Below, piece by piece: positions 10,956 to 21,100 of a stretch of 64,000 nucleotides of DNA (within the stretch, counting starts at the first letter, position 1; each line of letters opens with the position of its first letter). Source of the stretch: Atherinomorus stipes (lineage: Eukaryota; Chordata; Actinopteri; Atheriniformes; Atherinidae); contig JALJCO010001188.1 in NCBI GenBank assembly GCA_023101725.1, positions 62,001 to 126,000 on the forward strand. The letters are read 5' to 3'. The translations under genes and the position numbers were made by a program. The notes under the pieces were generated by a model, which was given only the letters and a program-made list of their open reading frames with translations, was not told the origin of the DNA and made no database searches.

Positions 10956-12318
10956 AGGTGACTGGGGCTCAAACCAAACAAGTCCATAAAAGTCCACAAA
11001 AACTTGGCAATAGGGGATTATCATGCTTTCCGGAACCTCCCGGGATCTAGGCATTTCCTCTTCCGGGCCATTTTAACAATAACTGTCCCTGCTCTGTTCC
11101 ACTTTGTAAATCGGATAAACGCCAACCATACTTAAGTTTTCATTGATTTTCCGACTGAAGTGATGCTAAGGAAGAAGTGGATCAAAGCGACTGATTTGTC
11201 GCGGTGAAGGGCCGAACTTTATAATGAAACAATGTAGCACGTTTGTTTGTAGCCGGCAGACTACACAGCTGGTGTTAGCAGGCTAGCGTTATCCAGCTTC
11301 ATGACGTGCCTAACTTTGTGCGGCTGAAAACACACAAGCATCTGAAAACGTCTCCTTTCTTGGCAGTCCCCAGTTGTTCCACTGGAAACGGAAGGGTACA
11401 GACCCGATTTTCAGATGTTTGTGTGTTTTAAGACGCACAAAGTAAGGCACGTCAGCTAACGCTAGCCTGCTAATGCTAGCATGGTAACGCTAGCTGTGAA
11501 GTGCCGGTGTTGTGCTGCACCAGCTACAAACAAACGTGCTACGTTGTTTTATTATAAAGTTCGGCCCTTCACTCTATTGAATCGATTTGATCCTCTTCTT
11601 CCTTAGTATCACTTCATTCTGGAATCCATGAAAATTTCATTAGGGTTGGCGTTTATTCAATTTAAGAAGTGGAACAGAGCAGGGACATTGAACTGGCCCG
11701 GAAGTGGACCGTCTAAGTGTTTCAAGTTCCGGAAACCGGAACACGGAAGCGTGATATTCCCCTATATTCCGCCATACTGCTTGTCCAATGTAATCCAAGT
11801 GTTCTGAGTGGGTAGCGTCCATAATTTACTCGAAACGACGTCATTTAGTATATTTTTATGGCCTAAACAGTCAAACATCTAGCTGCTGCAAAGCGGGCCC
11901 ATGCGAGTTCACGACACTACGGAAGCCTCGGTGTTTAGCGCCTACTCTGCCAATAATGCAAGCATAGAAGAAGAAATCTGCTGTTTACAATGTGCTAAGA
12001 GTGAACGAGCAGCGGACAAAGTGGGACAAACACAAGAGGGTTTTTTTTTAATTTAAAACAAAGAAAGAAAGAAAAAGAGAACGCGCGATCTCGTCTGCTG
12101 CGGCTTCTGTAGTGTCCTGAACTCTCAGGGGGGCGCTTTGCGGCAACGAGACGTTGTACTGTTTAGACTATAAAAATATACTAAATGATGTCATTTCAAG
12201 TAAATTATGGACGCTACCCACTCAGGACACTTGGATTACATTGGAGGAGTGGTATGGAGGAATATTGACAAGTTTTTGTGGACTTTTATGGACCTTTTTG
12301 GTTCGGGCGCTGGTGAAC
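10956..12318. mobile_element. Outer foldback element, split by an inner foldback
   Basis: Left arm pieces at 10956-11012 and 11763-11880 together pair with one continuous right arm at about 12160-12318. Examples are gtccataaaagtccacaaaa against ttttgtggacttttatggac, and tgggtagcgtccataattta against taaattatggacgctaccca. Removing 11013-11762 restores a single left arm, so the inner element inserted into this one. The centre (11880-12160) is unpaired and non-coding. Confidence 0.8.
11013..11762. mobile_element. Inner foldback element, near-palindrome of 750 bp
   Basis: Starts GGGGATTATCATGCTTTCCG and ends GGAAGCGTGATATTCCCC, flanked by TA (11011-11012; 11763-11764). The halves are imperfect reverse complements: gtgaagggccgaactttata near 11200 and tataaagttcggcccttcac near 11555; acgtttgtttgtagc and gctacaaacaaacgt; gctagc clusters near the middle. 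It has no coding capacity. A larger relative is at 62413-63548. Confidence 0.85.
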
Positions 12319-12839
12319 TCTATTATCTGAAAGTTAGGGGAGAACGAAAACCTGTCTGATCTCTGGCTGTATTTGAGATATTAAAAAAGTGCTCCAAGAG
12401 CTTTTTAAAAAAAAAAAAAAAAAAAAAGCTTCACAATAAAACAAGTGACAATCTACATGTAACATCAGGTCATTTCATCATATTATCCTCCCAGTTCAGT
12501 GTCGTAGCAGGTGAGATAGTACTCAAACATGTTCTTTTATAAGAAATAAATGAGAATGTTACCATTTTAGAGACATCACTATTCAGTGTAAATGAATGCA
12601 GATATTATCGACTGGAAGCGCTTGGCAGAAATTGATTGACTGCGGAAGTAAAACGGAAATGTCCGTGCAACTTGTCTGTAGAGATACAGAGAGGGTTAAA
12701 TTAATTGAGATAAATGATGAGAAAGGTTTTTTGCTTGAGGTTTTTCAATAGCTAATATCTTTCTTTTAAAAAAGTGCTCCAGAGTCTTGCTCAGCATGAG
12801 GGCGAGAAAATGAAGGCACATCATTCTGTGGGTGTACTA
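12319..12839. other. Unannotated repeat-like spacer
   Basis: Contains two related blocks, aaaaaagtgctccaagagct (about 12385) and aaaaaagtgctccagagtct (about 12770), and a poly-A tract at 12408-12427. It ends in a motif of the kind seen at fish MITE ends (ctattcctttaaa). No gene. Confidence 0.35.
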
Positions 12840-13256
12840 TTCCTTTAAACCCAACTAAGCATCTCTGGAGAAACCTGAAATTGGCTGTCCACCAACGTTG
12901 ACTATCCAGCCTGACAGAACTGGAGATGATCTTCAAGGAAGACTGGCAGAAAATCCCCGAATCCAGGTGTAAAAAAAACTTGTTGCATCATTCCCAAAAA
13001 GACTCATTGCTGTACGAGTTCAAAAGGTGCTTCTACTCAGCACTGAACAAAAGGTCTGATTACTTATGGCCATTTGCTATTTAAGTTTTTCTTTTATAAT
13101 AACTTTGCAAAAAATTTCTATATTTGTTTTTTTCTGTCAAGACGAGGTGCTGAGTGTACAATAATGAGAAATAAAGTGAACTTTTTTGATTGTGGAAAAT
13201 GGCTGCAATGAAACAAAGAGTGAAAAGTTTAAAGGGGTCTGATTACTTGCCTTACC
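12840..13256 (+). pseudogene. 3' end of a Tc1-like transposon
   Basis: Translates in pieces to the C-terminal part of a Tc1 transposase: LWRNLK (broken), a region like RSLSSLTELEMIFKEDWQ with frame errors, and KLVASFPKRLIAVR near 12975. It is followed by a non-coding inverted-repeat arm with 'ggtctgattacttatggcca' and 'ggtctgattacttgccttac'. The 5' two thirds, including the first catalytic aspartates, are missing. Confidence 0.7.
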
Positions 13257-13259
13257 CAC

Positions 13260-13552
<293 letters not shown>

Positions 13553-13608
13553 AGTCATTAAAATTATTCTTACCCTCCTATTAAATAAAAAAAATCATAA
13601 CATATATA

Positions 13609-15252
13609 TGCCTGTGTGAAAAAGTCTTTGCCCCCTTCCTAATTTCTTACGTTTTTGCATGTTTGTCACACTTAAATGTTTCAGATCATCAAACAAATTT
13701 AAATGTGAGACAAAGGTAACACAAGTAAACAGAAAATGCAGTTTTAAAATGAAGATTTTTATTTTTATGGTGGGAAAAAAATCCAAACTTAAATGGCCCT
13801 GTGTGAAAAAGTGATTGCCCCCTAAACCTAATAACTGGTTGGGCCACCGTTAGCAGCAACAACTGCAATCAAGTGTTTGTGATAACTCAATGAGTTTTCT
13901 ACAGCGCTGTGGAGGAATTTTGTTCCACTCATCTTTGCAGAATTGTTGTAATTCAGCCACATTGGAGGGTTTTCCAGCATGAACCGTCTTTTTAAGGTCA
14001 TGCCACAGCATCTCAATGGGATTCAGGTGGGGACTTTGACTAGGCCACTCCAAAGTCTTCATTTTGTTTTTCTTAAGCCATTCAGAGGTGGACTTGCTGG
14101 TGTGTTCTGGATCATTGTCCTGCTGCAGAACCCAAGTGCGCTTCAGCTTGAGGTCACCAACAGATGGCCGGACATTCTCCTTCAGGATTTTTTGGTAGAC
14201 AGCAGAATTCATGGTTCCATTTACCACGGCAAGTCTCCCAGGTCCTGAAGCAGAAAAATAGCCCCCAGACCATCACACTACCACCACCAAATTTTACTGT
14301 TGATATGATGTTCCTTTTCTAAAATGCTGTTCTACTTTTACGCCAGATGTAATGGGACCTACACCTTCCAAAAAGTTAAACTTTTGTCTCGTCAGTCCAC
14401 AGAGTATTTTCCCAAAAGTCTTGGGGATCATCAAGATGCTTTCTGGCAAAACTGAGATGAGCCTTTATGTTCTTTTTGCTCAGCAGTGGTTTTTGTCTTT
14501 GAACTCTGTCATGCAGGCCATTTTTGCCCCCCAGTCTCTTTCTGATGGTGGAGTCATGAACTCTGACCTTAATTGAGGCAAGTGAGGCCTGCAGTTCTTG
14601 GATGTTGTTCTGGGGTCTTTTGTGACCTCTTGGATGAGTCGTCGCTGTGCTCTTGGGGTAATTTTGGTCGGCCGTCCACTCCTGGGAAGGTTCACCACTG
14701 TTCCATGGTTTCACCATTTGTGGATAATGGCTCTCACTGTGGTTCGCTGGAGTCCCAAAGCTTTAGAAATGGCTTTGTAACCTTTTCCAGACTGATAGAT
14801 TTCAATTACTTTGTTTGTGATTTTTTACTGAATTTTGTTCTGGATCGCAACATGATGTCTAGCTTTTGAGGATCTTTTGGTCTACTAAACTTAGTCAGGC
14901 AGGTCTTATTTAAGCGATTTCTTGATTGAGAACAGGTGTGGCAGTAATACGGCCTTGGTGTGGCTAAGAAATTGAACTCAGCTTTCCAAAGATGTGATAA
15001 ACCACAGTTAATTCATGTTTTAACAGAGGGGGCACTCACTTTTTCACACAGGACCATTTAAGTTTGGATCCCCCCCCCCCCCCCCCCCCCCATACTAATA
15101 AAAATCTTCATTCAAAAACTGCATTTTCTGTTTACTTGTGTTATCTTTGACTCGCATTAAAAAAAAAATTGGCGATCTGAAACATTTAAGTGTGACAAAC
15201 ATGCAAAAAAGTAACAAATTAGGAAGGGGGCAAAAACCTTTTCACACAGCTG
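13609..15252 (-). mobile_element. Tc1-like transposon A, full length but dead
   Basis: About 1.64 kb, the usual Tc1 length. Long inverted repeats of about 200 bp pair: gtgtgaaaaagtctttgccc at the left and ggcaaaaaccttttcacaca at the right, with TA dinucleotides outside. Inside the right arm is a run of about 21 C (15070-15092). The transposase is on the minus strand. A related deleted copy is at 25366-27470. Confidence 0.85.
13850..14717 (-). pseudogene. Tc1-like transposase remnant of element A
   Basis: Read on the minus strand, the N-terminal part shows an HTH/paired-like region with the basic GRPTK motif ([20 protein letters not shown]), in a different frame from the next part. The RNase H-like catalytic core then shows WTDETK (first D), QDNDPEHTS (second D) and SPHLNPIEMLW (E), the DD34E pattern of Tc1 transposases. 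At least two frameshifts, near 14650 and between 14376 and 14227, separate these parts, so no functional protein is encoded. It would have cut and pasted DNA at TA sites. Confidence 0.85.
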
Positions 15253-15268
15253 TATATATACAGGGGTC

Positions 15269-16529
15269 CAGGGGGTGGACAATGAAACTGAAACACTTGG
15301 TTTTAGACCACAATAATTTATTAGTATGGTGTGGGGCCTCCTTTTGCGGCCAATACAGCGGCAATTCGTCTTGGAAATGACAAATACAAGTCCTGAACAG
15401 TGGTCAGAGGGATTTTAAGCCATTCTTCTTGCAGGATAGTGGCCATGCAGGTCACTACGTGATGCTGGTGGAGGAAAACGTTTTCTGACTCGCTCCTCCA
15501 AAACACCCTAAAGTGGCTCAATAATATTTAGATCTGGTGACTGTGCAGGCCATGGGAGATGTTCAACTTCACTTTCATGTTCATCAAACCAATCTTTCAC
15601 CAGTCTTGCTGTGTGTATTGGTGCATTGTCATCCTGATACACTGCACCGCCTTCAGGATACAATGTTTGAACCATTGGATGCATATGGTCCTCCAGAATG
15701 GTTCGGTAGTCCTTGGCAGTGACACGCCCATCTAGCACAAGTATTGGGCCAAGCAAATGCTATGATATGGCCGCCCAAACCATCACTGATCCACCCCCAT
15801 GCTTCACTCTGGCCATGCAACAATCTGGGTGGTACACTTCTTTGGGGCTTCTCTACACTGTGACTCTCCCGGATGTGGGGAAAACAGTAAAGGTGGACTC
15901 ATCAGAGAACAATACATGTTTCACATTGTCCACAGCCCAAGATTTGCGCTCCTTGCACCATTGAAACCGACGTTTGGCATTGGCACGAGTGACCAAAGGT
16001 TTGGCTTTAGCAGCCCGGCCGTGTATATTTACCCTGTGGAGCTCCAGACAGACAGTTCTGGTGGAAACAGGAGAGCTGAGGTGCACATTTAATTCTGCCG
16101 TGATTTGGGATGCTGTGGTTTTATGTTTTTTGGATACAATCCGGGTTAGCACCCGAACATCTCTTTCAGACAGCTTCCTCTTGCGTCCAATCCTGTTGGA
16201 TGTGGTTCGTCCTTCTTGGTGGTATGCTGACATTACCCTGGATACCGTGGCTCTTGATACATCACAAAGACTTGCTGTCTTGGTCACAGATGCGCCGGCA
16301 AGACGTGCACGAACAATTTGTCCTCTTTTGAACTCTGATATGTCACCCATAATGTTGTATGCATTGCAATGTTTTGAGCAAAACCGTGCTTTGACTCTGC
16401 TAACTGAACCTTCACACTCTGCTCTTACTGGTGCAATTAATGAATATTGGCCACCAGGCTGGTCCAATTTAGCCATGAAACCTCCCACACTAAAATGACA
16501 GGTGTTTCAGTTTCATTGTCCACCCCCTG
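15269..16529 (-). mobile_element. Tc1-like transposon B, directly abutting A
   Basis: Inverted ends CAGGGGGTGGACAATGAAAC (left) and GTTTCATTGTCCACCCCCTG (right), with TATA outside on the right. On the left a short extra cagggg precedes the true end. The length is about 1.26 kb. Only a short TA-rich stretch separates it from element A, and it belongs to a different Tc1 subfamily. Confidence 0.85.
15321..16488 (-). pseudogene. Tc1-like transposase remnant of element B
   Basis: The longest open part on the minus strand (16488 to 15853, 211 codons) holds an HTH region (FKRGQIVRARLAGASVTKTA), a GRKRKLSERD linker and the start of the catalytic core with LFSDESTF (first D). After a frameshift, a second part has QDDNAPIHTARL (second D) and SPDLNIIEP (E), again DD34E. 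A C-terminal piece ends at 15321 in yet another frame (AAVLAAKGGPTPY). It is broken by at least two frame changes. Confidence 0.85.
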
Positions 16530-16535
16530 TATATA

Positions 16536-16539
16536 TACA

Positions 16540-16612
<73 letters not shown>

Positions 16613-16625
16613 TATATATATATTC
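16536..16625 (+). repeat. (TG)n(TA)n microsatellite
   Basis: A run of TG units followed by TA units with TACACATA interruptions, at the right edge of Tc1 element B. Simple sequence, no gene. Confidence 0.95.
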
Positions 16626-16719
16626 TAGTTTATTTTTCAAGTTAAATTTACTAAATATTTATGATACTACTACTTTCTATATTTGTGTTTTTAAGTATAA
16701 AATACAGTATAATCAACCT

Positions 16720-16953
16720 ACCTTGCCTGAACATTTTTTTTTGTATTTTACCACTGATGCTGCAGTTCATAGATACAATACTCGTCAAAACCAACATTTT
16801 CATTTGCCCAAATGTGTCACATCAAGAGCTCAGTTTTGTATCAGATACAGAAGGTGTAAACTATGGAGCCAGTTTTCTCATATTGTTGGAAACAACACAT
16901 CAGAGATATCCTTCAAGAAATGCGTAAAGAAATCAATTGTGATGTCTCATTGA
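16720..16953 (+). pseudogene. C-terminal end of a LINE-type ORF
   Basis: The + strand translation from 16765 gives HRYNTRQNQ, then RAQFCIRYRRCKLWSQF and SFKKCVKK, ending at TGA 16951-16953. The pattern YNTR...Q...Y...LW...FKK is typical of the C-terminus of non-LTR retrotransposon ORF2 proteins of fish. It is followed by an A/T-rich 3' flank. Only this tail survives, as expected for 5'-truncated insertion. Confidence 0.65.
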
Positions 16954-17141
16954 TACTTGATCTGAATGTGCACTATGGAATTCCTCTATATTGTTTTTTA
17001 TTGAAAAGGAGGAGGCTTTAAAACAAGCCATTTTTTTTGGCTTTTCTGCTTCTTCCTGCACTTTTATCCTTTTTAAAAATTGTTTCTTATCTTTGTGTTT
17101 TGTGTGCAAAATAATAAAAAAAAAAGAATACACACACACAT

Positions 17142-17146
<5 letters not shown>

Positions 17147-17217
<71 letters not shown>
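17147..17217 (+). repeat. (AT)n microsatellite
   Basis: An almost uninterrupted run of about 35 AT units. No gene. Confidence 0.98.
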
Positions 17218-17219
<2 letters not shown>

Positions 17220-17319
17220 AAGACCCATAAAAACCGCACTCTAGTGATGAACCATGGTAATTAAACTTAATTGTTTTGAGATAGCCACAAGTGCCACAGC
17301 TTCCTGCCACTGTTTATAT

Positions 17320-18109
17320 TTGCAGGCCTGTATCGAAAGTACACACAGTTAATACGACACAAAGTTTTTGAAGGCCAAAATGATTGTTTTGGGAGAAAAG
17401 AGAAAAAAAACCAACAACAACAAACTCAAACAAAACAACGAAATCAACTGTTCAACTCTGAAAACAGGCTGGTGCACCCAACTATTTAGTGCGCATGCGC
17501 TCCAAACCCTCCTAAATTTATGGTTTCCCTTATTATAAACGGAAGTCAGACGATGATCCTCCAGAGTAAAAACAAGAATGTCTAATCAGACACTTTCAGT
17601 GGATTGTGCCTCAATATCTAACCGTAATGAGTGGTGTCGTAGTTTGTTATTACAGAAGGGATATTTTATTATTTCACACATAATTTCTTCACAGCGTTGT
17701 AAGAAAATGCAGGATTCTGTGGTTTAAATAACGGAGCATCAATCCATCAATGAACGAAAACGGGTGGGACTCAAAATGTCCATAAAAGTGCTCTCCCCTC
17801 CCCCTCAAACAGTGTCTTAATATTTATTTTAAACTAACATAACAACGACTATGAAGATTTTTCCTGGAAGTTGTGTTTTTTTCGTGTCAGCTAACTTGAT
17901 CCAACACCTCCCATCAATTTCACCGAAGAAGACTTCCGGTGGTGTGTCATGGCGGTGGCATGGTGAATCCTACAGAAAGGGAAAAATACTCGTCCCTTTC
18001 GCCCGTTCTCATCCATTCCGGACATTTTTTCATGTCTAAATAAGCCTATCCGCTCCGGCTTCACCCCTTGGACGTAGCCGCACTGTTCTGCGTTTCCCCG
18101 CGGCCGGCC
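17320..18109 (+). promoter_or_regulatory. NF1: NF1 promoter and 5'UTR region
   Basis: The 790 bp upstream of the NF1 start codon show no transposon ends and become G+C-rich toward the ATG. The NRF1-type motif is at 17490-17501. The transcription start is not determined; the last 100-200 bp (gcccgttctc..., ttggacgtagccgcactg) are probably 5'UTR. No TATA box is evident at a sensible distance, which fits a housekeeping-type promoter. Confidence 0.5.
17490..17501. promoter_or_regulatory. NRF1-type binding motif
   Basis: TGCGCATGCGCT is a complete match to the palindromic NRF1 consensus YGCGCAYGCGCR except for the last base. It lies 609 bp upstream of the NF1 ATG in a region without repeats. Function is inferred only from the motif. 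Confidence 0.5.
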
Positions 18110-18169
18110 ATGGCGGCTCACAAACCAGTGGAATGGGTCCAGGCCGTGATTACCAGATTTGATGAGCAG
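18110..18169 (+). CDS. NF1: NF1 exon 1 (coding part)
   Basis: Encodes [20 protein letters not shown], 20 codons as in human exon 1. The ATG sits in a strong context, ccATGG, within a GGCCGGCC motif. The donor is CAG|GTAAGA. Intron 1 is 9.9 kb. Confidence 0.97.
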
Positions 18170-21100
18170 GTAAGATGGGCTGATTCAGTGGATGGGTGTA
18201 GCAAGTTTTGGGTCGTCTTCGATGCTCTGGTTTTCTTATTCACGACTGTAGTTCACAGATAACGATGATATTGAAGGGGCTTTCACGCCCATCAGGTGTA
18301 GTTTCCCTACAGAAACATGAACTGTGTCCTTGCTGCAAAACACTGGAGATGTCGAGCTAGCGCCGTCTCCACGATCAATTAGCACATTTATCCAGCATTT
18401 CACTCGGGATTTGTCAGGACATAGCCCCACGGGTACATAATAATGCACAACACACTAATGTGTGAAGGATCTTTGAAGCTGCGCACCCGCGTTTGTAAAC
18501 AATTTAAAGTTCCTCTGCTAGCATATTGTCTCTCAGCAGCTAGGTAGCTAACTTTAGCAGGCCTAATTTTTAGATGTAAACAAATGAAGTTATGAAGTTA
18601 CTGTCATGTAAGAAAACATGTTGAATAGAGACTAAAGCTAACTCCCCCGCTTGTAAATATCTAATCAATCCCGTCTAACAGGTTGTGTGCTTGATATGAA
18701 AAGTGAAACAACAAAGAAGCTGTCTTCCTTTTGCTGATCAATAAGCAATTACTTTGTTTATACACCATGACCATGACTTTGTGTTAGTAAAGGTATTATT
18801 ACTCATTAGTTACATTTAACTACTAGTTTCCAGAGCTTCTGTTTGTTTAAGCACTCAAGCTAAGTTTGTTTGTGATGTTGACAGCTTAAGTTATAAAAGT
18901 GTAATTGACTTTATTGAATAGAAATGTGCTCTAAAAAACCTCTATATTCAAAGTTTTAAGAAGTTTTTGCTTGTAGTTGTAATTGCCAGAGATCAGGGCT
19001 TGTAGCTTGGATTTAGCAGCTCAGCTTGGATTATTTCAGTTGGAAGAAAGTGGCTTTAGGTGTTATATCCTGGTCTTGGTTAGTGTTACCCTAAGCTGCA
19101 ACTGAAACCTTCCAGGCAGGTCATTTTAGTTAATCCCACAAGAAGCATTTTGTTATTGCTACTGATGAAAATCATGTATGCATTATGAGGGTAACATAAC
19201 ATAATAAACTGCTGTTAGTAAACTGAATAACCTTTGAGGTCTACTCTGGAGTTGGGGAATTGGATAAACTTTAGTAGTTGGCTTAGAAAAGACTAGTTCT
19301 GATTGTCATTAAAAATCTACTCTTTTTCTGTAAATGAACAGAATTGAAGGAAACTGCAGCTGGATAAATTTGCGTTGCAGTGGAGCTGAGGAAACCTCCA
19401 AACTGAGAATCCTTGGTTGTTTAATATCTGAGTATGCAGTATCGTCCATTATGTCAAGCATCTAGTTCAGCATTCTTCTTTCAACTGTCAGCTCTGTGGA
19501 CTTAAGGGCGTTCCTCAGCAGTAAACCGGCCTGCTTGATCACGAGTGTCCTTGAGTCATTTACCCTGATGCTGTAAACTGACCTGTAACTGGTAATTCAA
19601 CATTTATTGTCATGCTAGGAAATTTGGATTTTGGATTTTTAGGGATGCACAATTATAATCGGCCTCCTATCGATATAGGTCTAAATCGGCCTAAAATGTC
19701 AATTCACTAAATAATCGCAATATTTTCATATGCTGATATCATATTGACATTTAAAAATGCGGTATTGATCTATTTTACTAGCAAAATCTCGTGATATTTT
19801 GTCATTCTGTTACGAATCTTGAATTTTGAATCTAGAATTCACGAAATATCATGAGATTTTGTGACAGACCGATGAAATCGCGCGAGATTTTGTATCGATT
19901 TGACATTGGCACATGACAATATCGCAACATTACAGTGTATCGCTATTTTTTCACACAGTGTCAGAAACGAATAACGAAAATGTGATTTACAATGACTGCT
20001 TTTTTTTTCATCTTTAATATCGGTATTGATATTGGTTATCAGCCACATGCGTTTTCAAAATATTGGCATATCAGATATCGGCCAAAATTCCGATATCGTG
20101 TATCCCTAGGGATTTTCTTTTTGTTAGTGAATTAAGGTTGCACAATATATCCCCTTTAAACATCGTCATTGCGATGTTTTTGCGTGTAATAGTCACATTG
20201 CAGGTCCTGCAATATAGGAGGCAAGTTAACTCAGTGTGTTCTCATCTAATTTTAAGGGTACCCGACACACACTGCATGCAGTGATCAACCACTTACCATT
20301 GTTCTTTATCAGCTGGAAGAAGAACAAACCTTTGTGGTAAAACAAGATTCTCATTTGTAAATAATAAAACAAAGTATGTACTCAGGGCCTTGTAAAATAA
20401 AAGCAAGCAATAAAAGATAACAAGAATAATTCCCAAATACTGACAAAATACTTGCAACATTTACAAAGAGGTAAGATCAGTGCAGGTTAACTGTCAACAA
20501 GATGGCAGGAGTGTAGCCAGACTAAAGCAATGGAGTGACCCAGGGCTCCAGACTGCGACCAAATGGTCGCATTTTGCGACTAAAATATATTGGCAATTGG
20601 AAGGTTGCCAGGCAATTTGCTGTTTATCAAGGCAATTTAAAAAAAAAACCAAAACCCAACAAAAAACAGCACTCTGCTGTGCATTTAGAGATGTTTCTGG
20701 AGGAAATACATCTCTGTTAGAGAAGCCCCCTTTACAAACAGACCTACAATCTACATTATCTCTCCTCAGTGCAGGTACTCTGTCAGCAGCCCTGTAAGAG
20801 TGACGGGGCGCATCTCTTCGATTCAAACTGATGCAGCCCGTGTGCTTCTGCTTCGGGGCAAATAAATATTGTTTTAATGTGTAACTACTGAAATGTTCAC
20901 ACAAGGGCATTCATAAAGAGATTTCATGAACACATCATCCAGCAAAGCTGATTTTAAGGTTGTTAGTGCAGTCTAGCCTGGATGGAGGTTACAATATTAA
21001 AGTATTATACAATTACATAGTATTATACATATTATTAGTAATATATACATAAACAAAGCATGTAATAAGTATAATAGTACTTATTACAAAGCCACGTCAC

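Noticed and set aside
15974..16498. 174-codon + strand open frame
   Set aside because: Antisense shadow of the Tc1 transposase on the minus strand.
17861..18055. Upstream open frame beginning before NF1 exon 1
   Set aside because: Not in frame with NF1 and without similarity; part of the probable 5'UTR or promoter.
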